A DNA stretch of 64,000 bases from Haloferax litoreum (GTDB lineage: Archaea > Halobacteriota > Halobacteria > Halobacteriales > Haloferacaceae). The stretch lies in the NCBI RefSeq assembly GCF_009674605.1, contig NZ_WKJO01000001.1:620001-684000 (forward strand), written 5' to 3'. Of the stretch, positions 41,835-49,537 are shown in pieces. Under the pieces are notes generated by a model. That model was not told where the DNA came from and did not search any database. It saw only the letters and a list, made by a program, of their open reading frames with translations. How positions within the stretch are numbered: position 1 is the first letter of the stretch; every line of letters begins with the position of its first letter. A program made the translations under genes and the position numbers.

Positions 41835-42134
41835 ATGAGAGCGAGGCGGGAGTTTCGGAACCGCCGCGACATCGAAGTCGCGGTACTCGATGCGCTCGTC
41901 GACCGCCACGACGAAGGGATGACGGTATTCGAACTCCGAGCTGCCGTCGACGCCGACATCGACACCATCGAAGACGCGCTGTCGGCGTTGAAGTCGGAAA
42001 ACCTCATCGTGGTCGAGGAGGCGCAGCAACGCGTCCTCATCCACCCAGACGAGCGAGTCGTTCCAGACCCGAGTGAAGAGATGAAGAACGACGCGACGCT
42101 GTTGGACCGCCTGCGCAAACGCCTCGGGTTGTAG
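41835..42134 (+). CDS. Winged-helix DNA-binding protein (DUF6432-like)
   Basis: 99 residues. After a basic start, MRARREFRNRRDIEVAVLDA, a winged helix follows: MTVFELRAAVDADIDTIEDA with the recognition helix, and a wing NLIVVEEAQQRVLIHP. A C-terminal helix rich in Leu and Arg (DATLLDRLRKRLGL) could dimerise or contact the membrane. Haloarchaeal homologues are listed as DUF6432. The upstream direct repeats suggest autoregulation. Confidence 0.8.
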   Translation: MRARREFRNRRDIEVAVLDALVDRHDEGMTVFELRAAVDADIDTIEDALSALKSENLIVVEEAQQRVLIHPDERVVPDPSEEMKNDATLLDRLRKRLGL

Positions 42135-42209
42135 TCGAAACCCGAGTCTCGTCGCGACGAACGACCGCGGAGTGTGAGGGTTTTACCCGCTGAGGCCAAA
42201 CGGGGAGTC

Positions 42210-43319
42210 ATGACACTCGTCGCCGACATCCACGAGGCCCACGGTGCGACGTTCGAGACGCGCGGTGGAGTCGAGGTTGTGAGCCACTACGGCCGACCGG
42301 ACCGGACACACCGTGCCGTCCGCAACGGTGTCGGAGTCATCGAACACGGATACGGCGTCGTCGCCGTCGAAGGAGACGACCGCGTCGAGTACGTCGACAA
42401 CGCGGTCACGAACAACGTCCCGACAGAAGACGGCGAAGGCGTCTACGCGCTCCTCCTCGACCCAGACGGCCGTATCGAGACGGAGATGTACGTCTACAAC
42501 GCCGGCGAGCGACTCCTCATTTTCACCCCGCCGGACCGCGCGGAACCGCTCGTCGAAGAGTGGCGTTCGAAGACGTTCCTCCAACGCGTCCGCATCCGCG
42601 ACGCCTCCGAGGAGTTCGCCGTCTTCGGCGTCCACGGGTCGAAGTCGACCGAGAAGGTGGCGAGCATCCTCTCGGGCGCCGGCGCACCCGAACCAGAACT
42701 GACCTTCGTCCGCGGGTCTATCGGCGGTGAGTACGGTGTGACGGTCATCGCCTCGGACAACCCTACCGGCGAAGAGGGCTACGACCTCATCTGCCGGGCG
42801 AAAGACGCCGAAGACGTGTTCGACGCCCTCCTGTTCTACGGCAACCCCGCAGTGCCCGTCGGCTACCAGACGTGGGAGAGCCTCACCGCCGAGGCCGGGA
42901 CACCGCTGTTCGAGACGGAACTCCGAGGGAACATCCCCAACGTCGTCGGCGTCCGCAACGCCCTCGACTTCGACAAGGGCTGCTTCGTGGGCCAAGAAGT
43001 CGTCTCGAAGGTCGAAAACCGCGGTCAGCCGTCGCGTCGACTCGTCGGGTTCCGGGCCGAGTCCCGTCCCGATGCGGGTATCGACGCGTTCGGCGGGTCC
43101 AACGTACTCGTCGACGGCACCTCCGTTGGGTCCGTGACCCGCGCCGTCGAGAGTCCGAACCTCGGGTCGCCCATCGGGTTCGCACTCGTGAACTACGACA
43201 TCGACACCGACGAACTCACCATCAGCGTCGACGACGAACAGGTCTCGGCCACCGTCGAATCGCTCCCGTTCGTCGAGGGGAGCGCTCGCTCGGCACGGAT
43301 TCCAACGTACCCGGAGTGA
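42210..43319 (+). CDS. YgfZ/GcvT-like folate-binding protein
   Basis: 369 residues. The fold is that of aminomethyltransferase GcvT, but the conserved signature KGCFVGQEVVSKVENRG (K-G-C-F-x-G-Q-E) is that of YgfZ/IBA57, folate-dependent proteins needed for some Fe-S enzymes. The C-terminal barrel domain starts around residue 280. Glycine-cleavage partners are absent nearby, which also favours YgfZ-like. The ATG at 42210 follows GTTTTACC (about 42179-42186) by some 27 bases, while the open frame extends upstream without support. Confidence 0.85.
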   Translation: MTLVADIHEAHGATFETRGGVEVVSHYGRPDRTHRAVRNGVGVIEHGYGVVAVEGDDRVEYVDNAVTNNVPTEDGEGVYALLLDPDGRIETEMYVYNAGERLLIFTPPDRAEPLVEEWRSKTFLQRVRIRDASEEFAVFGVHGSKSTEKVASILSGAGAPEPELTFVRGSIGGEYGVTVIASDNPTGEEGYDLICRAKDAEDVFDALLFYGNPAVPVGYQTWESLTAEAGTPLFETELRGNIPNVVGVRNALDFDKGCFVGQEVVSKVENRGQPSRRLVGFRAESRPDAGIDAFGGSNVLVDGTSVGSVTRAVESPNLGSPIGFALVNYDIDTDELTISVDDEQVSATVESLPFVEGSARSARIPTYPE

Positions 43320-43364
43320 AGTAGAGACCCGGGACACCGAGCGAGCCACCGCCGGTTTCGCCGG

Positions 43365-44447
43365 TCAGAACAACTTCTTCAGGTGTTCGCGCGAGAAGAA
43401 CGAACTCGGCTTGTCCATGTGAACACCGATTTCTCCGGAGAGCGACCACAGACCGACGTGTTGGAGCCATTCGGGGAACGAGTAGCACTTCCGCACGAGG
43501 TGACCGAGTCGAATCTCCGTCGAGAGTTCGTCTCGCCACGCGGACTCGTAGTCGGCCAGCGTCTCGGGGTCATCCGGGTCGATAGTCTCGGCGGCCACGT
43601 CGGCGGCGGTCATCCCGTAGAGAATCCCGCCACCGGTGAACGGTTTCGTCTGCGCGGCGGCGTCGCCGACGAGGAACGCACGTCGCGTCGTCGTGCGCTT
43701 CGGCGGGCCGATTGGAATCGCCCCCGAACAAAAGTGCTCTGTCTCCACGTCGTAGGTGTCGGTGAGGGCTTCGAACATCTCGTTGACCTCCGCACCCGGT
43801 GGGGCGGCGAGTCCGTACTCGACACCGGCGTCGCCGCGGGGGATGCGCCACGCGAAGAACCGCGGAACCGTGAGGTGAACGTCGACGAAGTCTCCGTCGT
43901 CCGGTTCCGGGTCGAACGCGAGGACGCCGTGGAGCGTCTCTGCCGGTTCGGGGAGGTCCAGTGACCGGCGGACCCGCGAGGTGGGGCCGTCGCACCCGGC
44001 GACCATCTTCGCGTCGAACGAAACAGTTCCAGCCTCGCCGGCGACGCTGACAGTCAGTTCGACCTTGTCGTCGAACTCCTCGATTGCAGTGACGGTGTGG
44101 CCTTCACGAACGTCGGCACCGGCCTCGCGGGCACAGTCGGCGAGCGTTCGGTCGAGTTCGACGCGGTCGATGACGTTCGAGACTTCCGTCTGTTTGTAGA
44201 AGGGATACGCCTTCGAGTTCGGGCCGCCGACGTGGAAATCGGCTCCGTAGATGCGGTTCTGAAAGAGGTGGTCGCGGGCCTCGTCGGGGACGTACTCCCA
44301 GATATCGGTGCTTACGTGCCCGGAGCACGCGAGCGGCGTGCCGACCTCACCTTTCTCCAGTGCGAGGACGTCGTATCCGGCCTCGGCCGCACGACGGGCG
44401 AACCGCGCGCCGGCAGGACCAACGCCGACGACGGCGAAATCGTACAT
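43365..44447 (-). CDS. Geranylgeranyl reductase family flavoprotein
   Basis: 360 residues. FAD-binding start YDFAVVGVGPAGARFARRAA, mid-protein VAGCDGPTSRVRR, and the third FAD motif FLVGDAAAQTKPFTGGGI. This family saturates the geranylgeranyl chains of archaeal lipids or of quinones. The ACSGHVS segment holds the active-site-region cysteine found in digeranylgeranylglycerophospholipid reductases. Haloarchaea carry several paralogues, so which substrate this copy uses is uncertain. It is tail to tail with the YgfZ-like gene. Confidence 0.85.
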   Translation of the reverse strand: MYDFAVVGVGPAGARFARRAAEAGYDVLALEKGEVGTPLACSGHVSTDIWEYVPDEARDHLFQNRIYGADFHVGGPNSKAYPFYKQTEVSNVIDRVELDRTLADCAREAGADVREGHTVTAIEEFDDKVELTVSVAGEAGTVSFDAKMVAGCDGPTSRVRRSLDLPEPAETLHGVLAFDPEPDDGDFVDVHLTVPRFFAWRIPRGDAGVEYGLAAPPGAEVNEMFEALTDTYDVETEHFCSGAIPIGPPKRTTTRRAFLVGDAAAQTKPFTGGGILYGMTAADVAAETIDPDDPETLADYESAWRDELSTEIRLGHLVRKCYSFPEWLQHVGLWSLSGEIGVHMDKPSSFFSREHLKKLF

Positions 44448-44514
44448 ACACGGGCGTTGACGCGACGACCAATGAATCTTCTCGCTTTGGTCGAACAGTC
44501 TCGGGGGACCGCAC

Positions 44515-45507
44515 TCACCCGACGATGGCGAGGCCAGACGCCGTCCGTCGCTCGTCGCGCCACGGGATGTCGAGACGTGTCCACGAGTCGCCGAAATCGG
44601 TCGTCCGGTAGAGGCCGTGGTCGTTGGTCGCGTAGCACTCGCCAGCGGAGACGCCCGCTGTTAAGACCGCACGAGTGACGCCAGACCCAGTCGGCAAGCC
44701 AGTGTCGTCGAGGCGTTCCCATGGCCCGCCGCCGCGAGCACGGTACAGATAGCTCTCGGCGGACCCCGTCGAGTGCGCACGCATCGGACTTCGCGCCGCG
44801 GTCAAGAGCGTCGAGTACGGGTCCGCCGGGTCGACGACGACGCTCCAACAGTAGCCGTGTTCGAGGCCCTCGGTCGGCGTCGTCCACGTCTCGCCGCCGT
44901 CGTCGCTCTCGGCGTATCCGTCGCCAGCGGCGTCCCAGACGTGTCCGGGGCGGTCCGGGTGCGTCGTCATCGAGTGGGTGTCGCGTTTACTGGTCGGGAC
45001 GCGGTCACGCCACGTCTCACCACCGTCGAGTGAGCGGACGAGTGCACCGGCTTCGACGGCGACGAAGAGTCTGTCCGGGTCCGACGCGTCGACTTCTATC
45101 CAGCGGACGTGGTGTGTACTCGGCCGCGGTGGGAACGCCCACGACGACGCCGACGGAAGGTCGGAAAGCGGCGGGAGTTCGGTCCACGTCTCCCCGCCGT
45201 CCAGTGACCGGAACACCGCCGACGGTTCTGTTCCGGCGTAGACGACGTTCGGGTCTGCCGGCGAAACGGCGAGACTCGTCACCGACTCGGGGAGTACGTC
45301 TGTCCCGACAGCGTGCCACGTCTCGCCACCGTCCGTGGTTCGGAAGAGACCGGCGTCGAAGGTGCCGCAGAGTGCTCGTTCAGGAACGCGCCGGTCTGCC
45401 GCGACACACTCGATTCGGTGGTCGTCGAGGTGACGGCGCGTGTGCGCGTCGTCCGGCGTCCCCGAGACGGAGAGCACTGCGCCGTCTGCTGCCGCGTAGA
45501 GGTGCAT
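44515..45507 (-). CDS. BNR/WD40-like repeat protein (HCF136-like propeller)
   Basis: 330 residues with repeated sialidase-type boxes, S-x-D-x-G-x-T-W, seen as TTDGGETW, SLDGGETW (twice), SDDGGETW and TTDFGDSW. These build a beta-propeller like the photosystem assembly factor HCF136 or glycosyl hydrolase-related proteins. No signal peptide is present, so it is probably cytoplasmic. TCTTTTCC near 45531-45538 (minus strand) supports the start at 45507. Its role is unknown. Confidence 0.85.
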   Translation of the reverse strand: MHLYAAADGAVLSVSGTPDDAHTRRHLDDHRIECVAADRRVPERALCGTFDAGLFRTTDGGETWHAVGTDVLPESVTSLAVSPADPNVVYAGTEPSAVFRSLDGGETWTELPPLSDLPSASSWAFPPRPSTHHVRWIEVDASDPDRLFVAVEAGALVRSLDGGETWRDRVPTSKRDTHSMTTHPDRPGHVWDAAGDGYAESDDGGETWTTPTEGLEHGYCWSVVVDPADPYSTLLTAARSPMRAHSTGSAESYLYRARGGGPWERLDDTGLPTGSGVTRAVLTAGVSAGECYATNDHGLYRTTDFGDSWTRLDIPWRDERRTASGLAIVG

Positions 45508-45560
45508 ACGAGAGATAGGTTGTCTACCGGGAAAAGACAGTAAGCCAGCGTGGTGGCCGC

Positions 45561-46364
45561 TCAGGACAAGTCGCGGCGTTCGAACACCTCGGCCGCGAGA
45601 ACCACGAGAACGCACGTGGTGACGAGCAAGACGGCTACGCCGCCCCAGTCGACGTCGCCAGCGACGAGGAGTTCGCCGGGGTCGATGTACCGTGTGAGAG
45701 AGAGCGAACCGAGGAACTCGTAGTCGGTGTCCATCGTCAGCGAGTCGAGGAGGAACGTCCCGAAGACGATGCCGATGGCGGCACCCTGTGCCCGCCGGAC
45801 TCGCTGGAAGAACGCCGAGGTGAGGAGTCCGATGGCGACACAGTCCACGAGGTAGAGGCCACCGACGGCGTGGACCAGAACGAGCCGAGAGATTCGAATC
45901 TCCTCGTCGATGAGACCGGCACCGAGGATGACGGCCACGAAGACGACGATATCGACGAGGACGACCGCAGGGAGCATCGCGAGGAACTTCCCGACGACGA
46001 ACCGGGTGCGCGACACCGGGCGGACGAGTATCAGTTCTACCGACTGCCGGTCGACTTCACCGGCGATGAGTGACCCCGCCGCGTAGGCGAAGTAACTCCC
46101 GACGATGAGCAACCAGACGAGTTGGTAGAGTTCGACGACGAGGTAGCCTTCGAGCGACGAGATGTCGGTGACGCTCCCGACGAACGCGGACCGGAACTCT
46201 TCGGGATACGACTCCAGCAGTTCGTTGAAGTCCACGTCCGCCTGCCCGAACGAGGGGAAGACGGCGATAGTGAGGCCGACTGTCGCCACGAGTAACGCGG
46301 TGACGATGAGGATTCCACGCCGTCGCTGGTCGAACTCGAACAGGGCGATGTCGAGTTCACGCAT
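45561..46364 (-). CDS. ABC-2 type transporter permease
   Basis: 267 residues, MRELDIALFEFDQRRRGILI and on, with six hydrophobic segments (about 18-38, 75-95, 120-145, 150-172, 185-205, 240-260) in ABC-2 order. The segment ELILVRPVSRTRFVVGKFLA is the coupling region conserved in this family. It overlaps the end of the ATPase gene by 8 bases. Together they form an exporter whose substrate (lipid, drug or bacteriocin-like) is unknown. Confidence 0.88.
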   Translation of the reverse strand: MRELDIALFEFDQRRRGILIVTALLVATVGLTIAVFPSFGQADVDFNELLESYPEEFRSAFVGSVTDISSLEGYLVVELYQLVWLLIVGSYFAYAAGSLIAGEVDRQSVELILVRPVSRTRFVVGKFLAMLPAVVLVDIVVFVAVILGAGLIDEEIRISRLVLVHAVGGLYLVDCVAIGLLTSAFFQRVRRAQGAAIGIVFGTFLLDSLTMDTDYEFLGSLSLTRYIDPGELLVAGDVDWGGVAVLLVTTCVLVVLAAEVFERRDLS

Positions 46365-47346
46365 CGGCGACTTCCTCCGCGTCTTCGGGTTCGGAATCGT
46401 CTCCGACAGGGTGGACCTCGTCGTCGGCCCCCCCACGCGCACCTTCAGATTCGTCCCCGTCCTCGGCGTCGTAGAAGTGCATGAACACGTCCTCGATGGC
46501 CGTCTCGCGGACTTCGAGGTCCTCGATGTCGTATCGTTCGAGGGCGTCTACGAGGCCATCGTAGTTCCCAGAGATGACGAGTCGGAGCGACCCGTCGGGT
46601 TCTATCCGAGCGTCGATGGTCTCCTCGAAGTCGAAGTCCGCGATGTCGATGGTGTCCGGTGTCTGGAGCGTGACGACCTTCCCACTCCGTTCGAGGAGGT
46701 CGTCGATGTGTTCGACGGCCACGAGTCGTCCCTTCCGGATGATGGCGACCTGGTCGCATACTTCGCGGACTTCACTGAGGATGTGTGTCGAGAAGAACAC
46801 CGAGACACCCCGGTCGCGTTCCTCGCGGAGGAACTCGTAGAACTCCTGTTGGACGAGGGGGTCTAGCCCCGACGTCGGTTCGTCCATCACGACCAGTCGC
46901 GGTTCGTGCATGAACGCCTGGACGATGGCGAGTTTCTGGCGGTTGCCTCGCGAGTACCCACGGACCGGCCGGTCGAGCGGAACCGGAAACCGTTCGAGCA
47001 GTTCGTCTCGGCGTTCGTCGCCGGAGAGACTCGCGAGGTAGTCGAGGGTCTTCCGCCCCGTCACGTCGTCGTAGAACTGCGGGTCACCGGGGATGTGACC
47101 GATGTCGCTTCGCACGTCGAGGAAGGCCTCTCGGTCGTCGATAGGGACGCCGAGGACGTTCGCAGTCCCCTCGGTCGGTTTGAGGAAGCCCAAGATGAGT
47201 CGAATAGTCGTCGACTTGCCAGCACCGTTCGGGCCGAGAAAGCCGAACAGTTCGCCTTCTGGAACCGTGAGGTCGAGGTCCTCGACGCCGCGTACGTCCC
47301 CGTAGAACTTGGTCAGGCCTTCGATGTCGATGGCGGGGACGGTCAT
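46357..47346 (-). CDS. ABC-2 type transporter ATP-binding protein
   Basis: 329 residues. Walker A GPNGAGKST near residue 38, signature RGYSRGNRQKL (a variant of LSGGQ used by exporters of this class), Walker B LVVMDEPTSGLDP. The C-terminal 40 residues are an acidic low-complexity tail (about DGDESEGARGGADDEVHP) not needed for the fold. A TATA-like AATAGGTTTG near 47367-47376 (minus strand) supports the start. Divergent from the COG1361 surface protein. Confidence 0.93.
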   Translation of the reverse strand: MTVPAIDIEGLTKFYGDVRGVEDLDLTVPEGELFGFLGPNGAGKSTTIRLILGFLKPTEGTANVLGVPIDDREAFLDVRSDIGHIPGDPQFYDDVTGRKTLDYLASLSGDERRDELLERFPVPLDRPVRGYSRGNRQKLAIVQAFMHEPRLVVMDEPTSGLDPLVQQEFYEFLREERDRGVSVFFSTHILSEVREVCDQVAIIRKGRLVAVEHIDDLLERSGKVVTLQTPDTIDIADFDFEETIDARIEPDGSLRLVISGNYDGLVDALERYDIEDLEVRETAIEDVFMHFYDAEDGDESEGARGGADDEVHPVGDDSEPEDAEEVADA

Positions 47347-47412
47347 AGTACGACGTAGGTGTGCGGCAAACCTATTCCTTGCGCGACGTTTCCACCTCGT
47401 GAGAGTTGGAGT

Positions 47413-47428
47413 GGGTGTTAATATTACA
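47413..47428. promoter_or_regulatory. AT-rich palindrome in the ABC/COG1361 divergent region
   Basis: GGTGTTAATATTACAC contains the perfect palindrome TAATATTA (47417-47424) flanked by GTGT and CAC, and a second TAATAT follows at 47435-47440. It lies in the 138-base gap between divergent genes and may be a TATA element, an operator, or both. Confidence 0.35.
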
Positions 47429-47484
47429 CCTGACTAATATGAATCGACCGAGCGCGGGTGCCGCCCCGCCGGTTGGTACCCATC

Positions 47485-49437
47485 ATGATTCGACGTACAC
47501 AGCGACTGAGCGTCGCACTCCTCGCCGCCCTCGTAGTGTTGTCCACCCTCGTGGGTGCGACCGGAAGTGCCGCGGCCGTAACGCGCGTTTCGGGGAGCCC
47601 CGACCTCTCTCTCGTCGCACCGGAGAACCGCCTCGTCGCCGGCAGTGAATCCGTCGTCGAGGTGTTCGTCGTCAACACGGGCACCATCACCGAAGACGGC
47701 CCCGAAGAGTACGAAGCACTCGTCCAGACCGCCCGTGCACTGACGTTCGAAGCCGAATCGGAAGGGCCGATAACCGTCGCCAGCGGTGAGATACCGGTGG
47801 GGACCGTTCCCGAGGGCGTCTCCGGCCCCGTATCGCTCAGACTCCGTGTCGCAGAAGGAGCAAAGCCGGGTACCTACGAGATTCCGGTCGAGTTCTCCTA
47901 CGACTACACCTCGACCGTCCGCGTGGACGGCGAGAACGTCCAGACCACGCACCGAAGTCGAAGCATCACGCGCGAACTCGAAGTCGTCGTCGAACGCCGC
48001 CCCGCGTTCGGCGTGGAGACGGTCGATTCGACGCTCGCCGTCGGCGACACCGGCACCATCGCGTTCGACCTGACGAACGTCGGTCCAGTCGATGCCGAAG
48101 ACGCCACCGTGACCGTCACCTCGACAGACCCCGAGGTTACCTTCGGTGACGGCGTGCCGTCCGCACAGAGTTTCGTCGGCGACTGGGACGCGGGTGCGAC
48201 CGAACGCGTCGAGTTCCGAACGCGCGTCGCCGAGGACGCCATCGTCCGTAACTACTCGGTCGAGTTGACGGTGACCTACCGAGACCAAGACGGGCAGCAA
48301 CGGACCTCGCGAACAATCGTCGCCGGTGTCCGTCCGACTCGCGGTGCCGCCTTCGAACTCGTCGACGTCGATTCGGCAGTCGCCGTCGGAGACACTGGGA
48401 CGTTGACACTCGAACTCCAGAACGTCGGCGACGCGACGGCCTCCGGGACCACCGTCGCCCTCGAATCGACCGACTCCGAGATTACCTTCGGTGCGGGTGC
48501 ACCTGCCGCGGAGGCGTACGTCGGCGCGTGGGAACCCGGTGAGACCAAACGGGTGAGTTTCCGAACGCGCGTCGCCGACGACGCCCTCGACCGACCGTAC
48601 TCGCTCGACGTGGGCGTCACGTTCCGCAATCCCGGCGGTGGCCGAAAGACCGAGACACTCGTCGCTGGCCTCGACCCCGGTGCCGGCCCGGCGTTCAGCG
48701 TCTCCATCGAAGAGAGTACCCTTCGTGTCGGCGGGGTGGGCCGCGTGACCGGTACCGTCGAGAACGTCGGCGAGAGCGAGGCCCGCGACGTGGTGCTTCG
48801 CCTCGACGCCAACGGCACGGCGATGACGCCGACCGACCTCGAAGTTACAGTTGGGACGCTCGGACCCGGTGAATCCGCCGAGTTCGAGTACGCTATCGGC
48901 CTCGCCGAAGGGGCGACACCGGGTCCACGCCGACTGCCGTTCGTCGTCGAGTACCGGCCACCGGGCGACGAGATGCGAGCGTTCGACCGGACCGACGTCC
49001 TCGCGGAGGCGAGTGCACGCAACCCCACCATCACCGTCGAACCGCGGAACGCGACGTTCGAAGTCGACTCCACCGGGCGACTCGTCCTCGCGGTGACGAA
49101 CACCGAGGACACGCCGCAGACCGACGTGACGGTTCGACTCGTCGCCGAAGAACCACTCTCCAGTGAGGACGCTGTGGCGTTCATCCCGCGACTGGAGGGA
49201 GGTGAGACGAGACTGGTCGTCTTCGACCTCGAAGTGAGCGACGACGCAGTTCCGAAGACGCAGGCCGTCGGGGTGGGTGTGAATTACACTGACGACGCCG
49301 GGCGACAACTGACGACTGGAACGCAGCAAGTAGCCGTCGAAGTGGTCGAACCGGCCACGTCGTTCCCCATCCTCCCGGCCGCCGTCGCCGTCCTCGCTCT
49401 CGCTGGCGTGGGATACTGGTGGTACCGGCGGCGGTGA
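47485..49437 (+). CDS. COG1361-type surface protein with four CARDB-like repeats
   Basis: 650 residues. A Sec-type signal (RLSVALLAALVVLSTLVGAT) is followed by a first beta domain (35-170), then four related beta-sandwich repeats (about 172-282, 288-395, 403-503, 513-620), recognisable by a V-G-D-T-G-T motif and N-V-G turn, and a C-terminal membrane helix (628-645) ending YRRR. It has no PGF motif. COG1361 proteins often lie near RND-type or ABC exporters; here it is divergent from an ABC exporter, suggesting an external partner. Confidence 0.85.
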   Translation: MIRRTQRLSVALLAALVVLSTLVGATGSAAAVTRVSGSPDLSLVAPENRLVAGSESVVEVFVVNTGTITEDGPEEYEALVQTARALTFEAESEGPITVASGEIPVGTVPEGVSGPVSLRLRVAEGAKPGTYEIPVEFSYDYTSTVRVDGENVQTTHRSRSITRELEVVVERRPAFGVETVDSTLAVGDTGTIAFDLTNVGPVDAEDATVTVTSTDPEVTFGDGVPSAQSFVGDWDAGATERVEFRTRVAEDAIVRNYSVELTVTYRDQDGQQRTSRTIVAGVRPTRGAAFELVDVDSAVAVGDTGTLTLELQNVGDATASGTTVALESTDSEITFGAGAPAAEAYVGAWEPGETKRVSFRTRVADDALDRPYSLDVGVTFRNPGGGRKTETLVAGLDPGAGPAFSVSIEESTLRVGGVGRVTGTVENVGESEARDVVLRLDANGTAMTPTDLEVTVGTLGPGESAEFEYAIGLAEGATPGPRRLPFVVEYRPPGDEMRAFDRTDVLAEASARNPTITVEPRNATFEVDSTGRLVLAVTNTEDTPQTDVTVRLVAEEPLSSEDAVAFIPRLEGGETRLVVFDLEVSDDAVPKTQAVGVGVNYTDDAGRQLTTGTQQVAVEVVEPATSFPILPAAVAVLALAGVGYWWYRRR

Positions 49438-49537
49438 AGAGGCACTGCCGTCGCTGCGGGAGTTCCGTCGGCGATAAAAGGAAATCCGAACCGAGACGAC
49501 GGGCGATTCGAACGGTGTTCGAACGGCGCGTCCGGTC

